A stretch of 40,005 nucleotides of DNA, from contig JAJZFS010000097.1 in NCBI GenBank assembly GCA_021805245.1, positions 3,451 through 43,455 of the forward strand, given 5' to 3'. Under the pieces are notes generated by a model. That model saw only the letters and a list, made by a program, of their open reading frames with translations, ran no database searches and was not told the origin of the DNA. The first letter of the stretch is position 1. Every line of letters begins with the position of its first letter. The DNA is from Pseudomonadota bacterium. Its GTDB lineage: Bacteria; Pseudomonadota; Alphaproteobacteria; Micavibrionales; UBA2020. This document shows positions 39,757-40,005 of this stretch, one piece after another. Made by a program: the position numbers and the translations under genes.

Positions 39757-40005
39757 AGATTGAAACGCTCGGGTGCATCCAACATCCAGCCCATGCTGAT
39801 CGCGCATGAGAACGATCTCAAGGTCAAGCGGCTTTCCGGCAAGATAGACCGCGTGCTGGTGGATGCCCCCTGCAGCGGTCTTGGCACGCTGCGCCGCAAT
39901 CCGGATCTGAAATTCCGCCAGTCTGAAAAAAGCATAGAGGAACTCAACCAGAAGCAGGCCGCGATTCTGAATTCTGCCAGCCGCCTCTTGAAGAAAGGCG
40001 GGCGG
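39733..40005 (+). CDS. Internal fragment of an RsmB-type 16S rRNA (cytosine-C5) methyltransferase joined in frame to the ABC exporter
   Basis: KRLANLKPRLKRSGASNIQPMLIAHENDLKVKRLSGKIDRVLVDAPCSGLGTLRRNPDLKFRQSEKSIEELNQKQAAILNSASRLLKKGGR; DAPCSGLGTLRRNPDLKFRQ is the catalytic PC motif region of RsmB; open to the window end. Confidence 0.88.

Overview
High-GC alphaproteobacterial-type chromosomal segment, mostly core/housekeeping genes. Left to right: 3' end of mreB, mreC-mreD-mrdA(PBP2)-rodA; an N-formylglutamate amidohydrolase-like gene with a Lys/Ala-rich tail; dnaN; a small secreted protein and trpS (minus strand); gcvT-gcvH-gcvP; tkt, a GNAT acetyltransferase, gap, an unassigned membrane protein and a DhnA-type class I aldolase; pheST and a 2Fe-2S ferredoxin (minus); small unassigned membrane/soluble proteins; a TrxR-like ferredoxin-NADP reductase; a thioredoxin-fold protein; HlyD/DHA2-MFS efflux; an NCS1 permease; a CxxC-rich membrane protein; a FecR-domain protein; trxB; an ELM1-like protein; Lrp, HIT and HAD-IIA proteins; a patatin; and an ABC exporter 5' end. 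The most striking observation is at the right edge. The ABC exporter reading frame (from 38767) switches in frame at about 39733-39756 into the middle of an RsmB-type rRNA m5C methyltransferase. The join sits in a short KRLANL(K/N) sequence shared by both families. I think this is more likely an assembly/recombination chimera than a real fusion protein. The best candidates for uncharacterised biology are the 8x CxxC zinc-ribbon membrane protein with its neighbouring FecR-domain protein, the histone-H1-like tail on the amidohydrolase, and an 18-codon leader ORF with a 4-nt overlap to an unassigned gene. I found no CRISPR array, tRNA/rRNA, transposase or phage genes. I cannot point to a clearly new multi-gene system.
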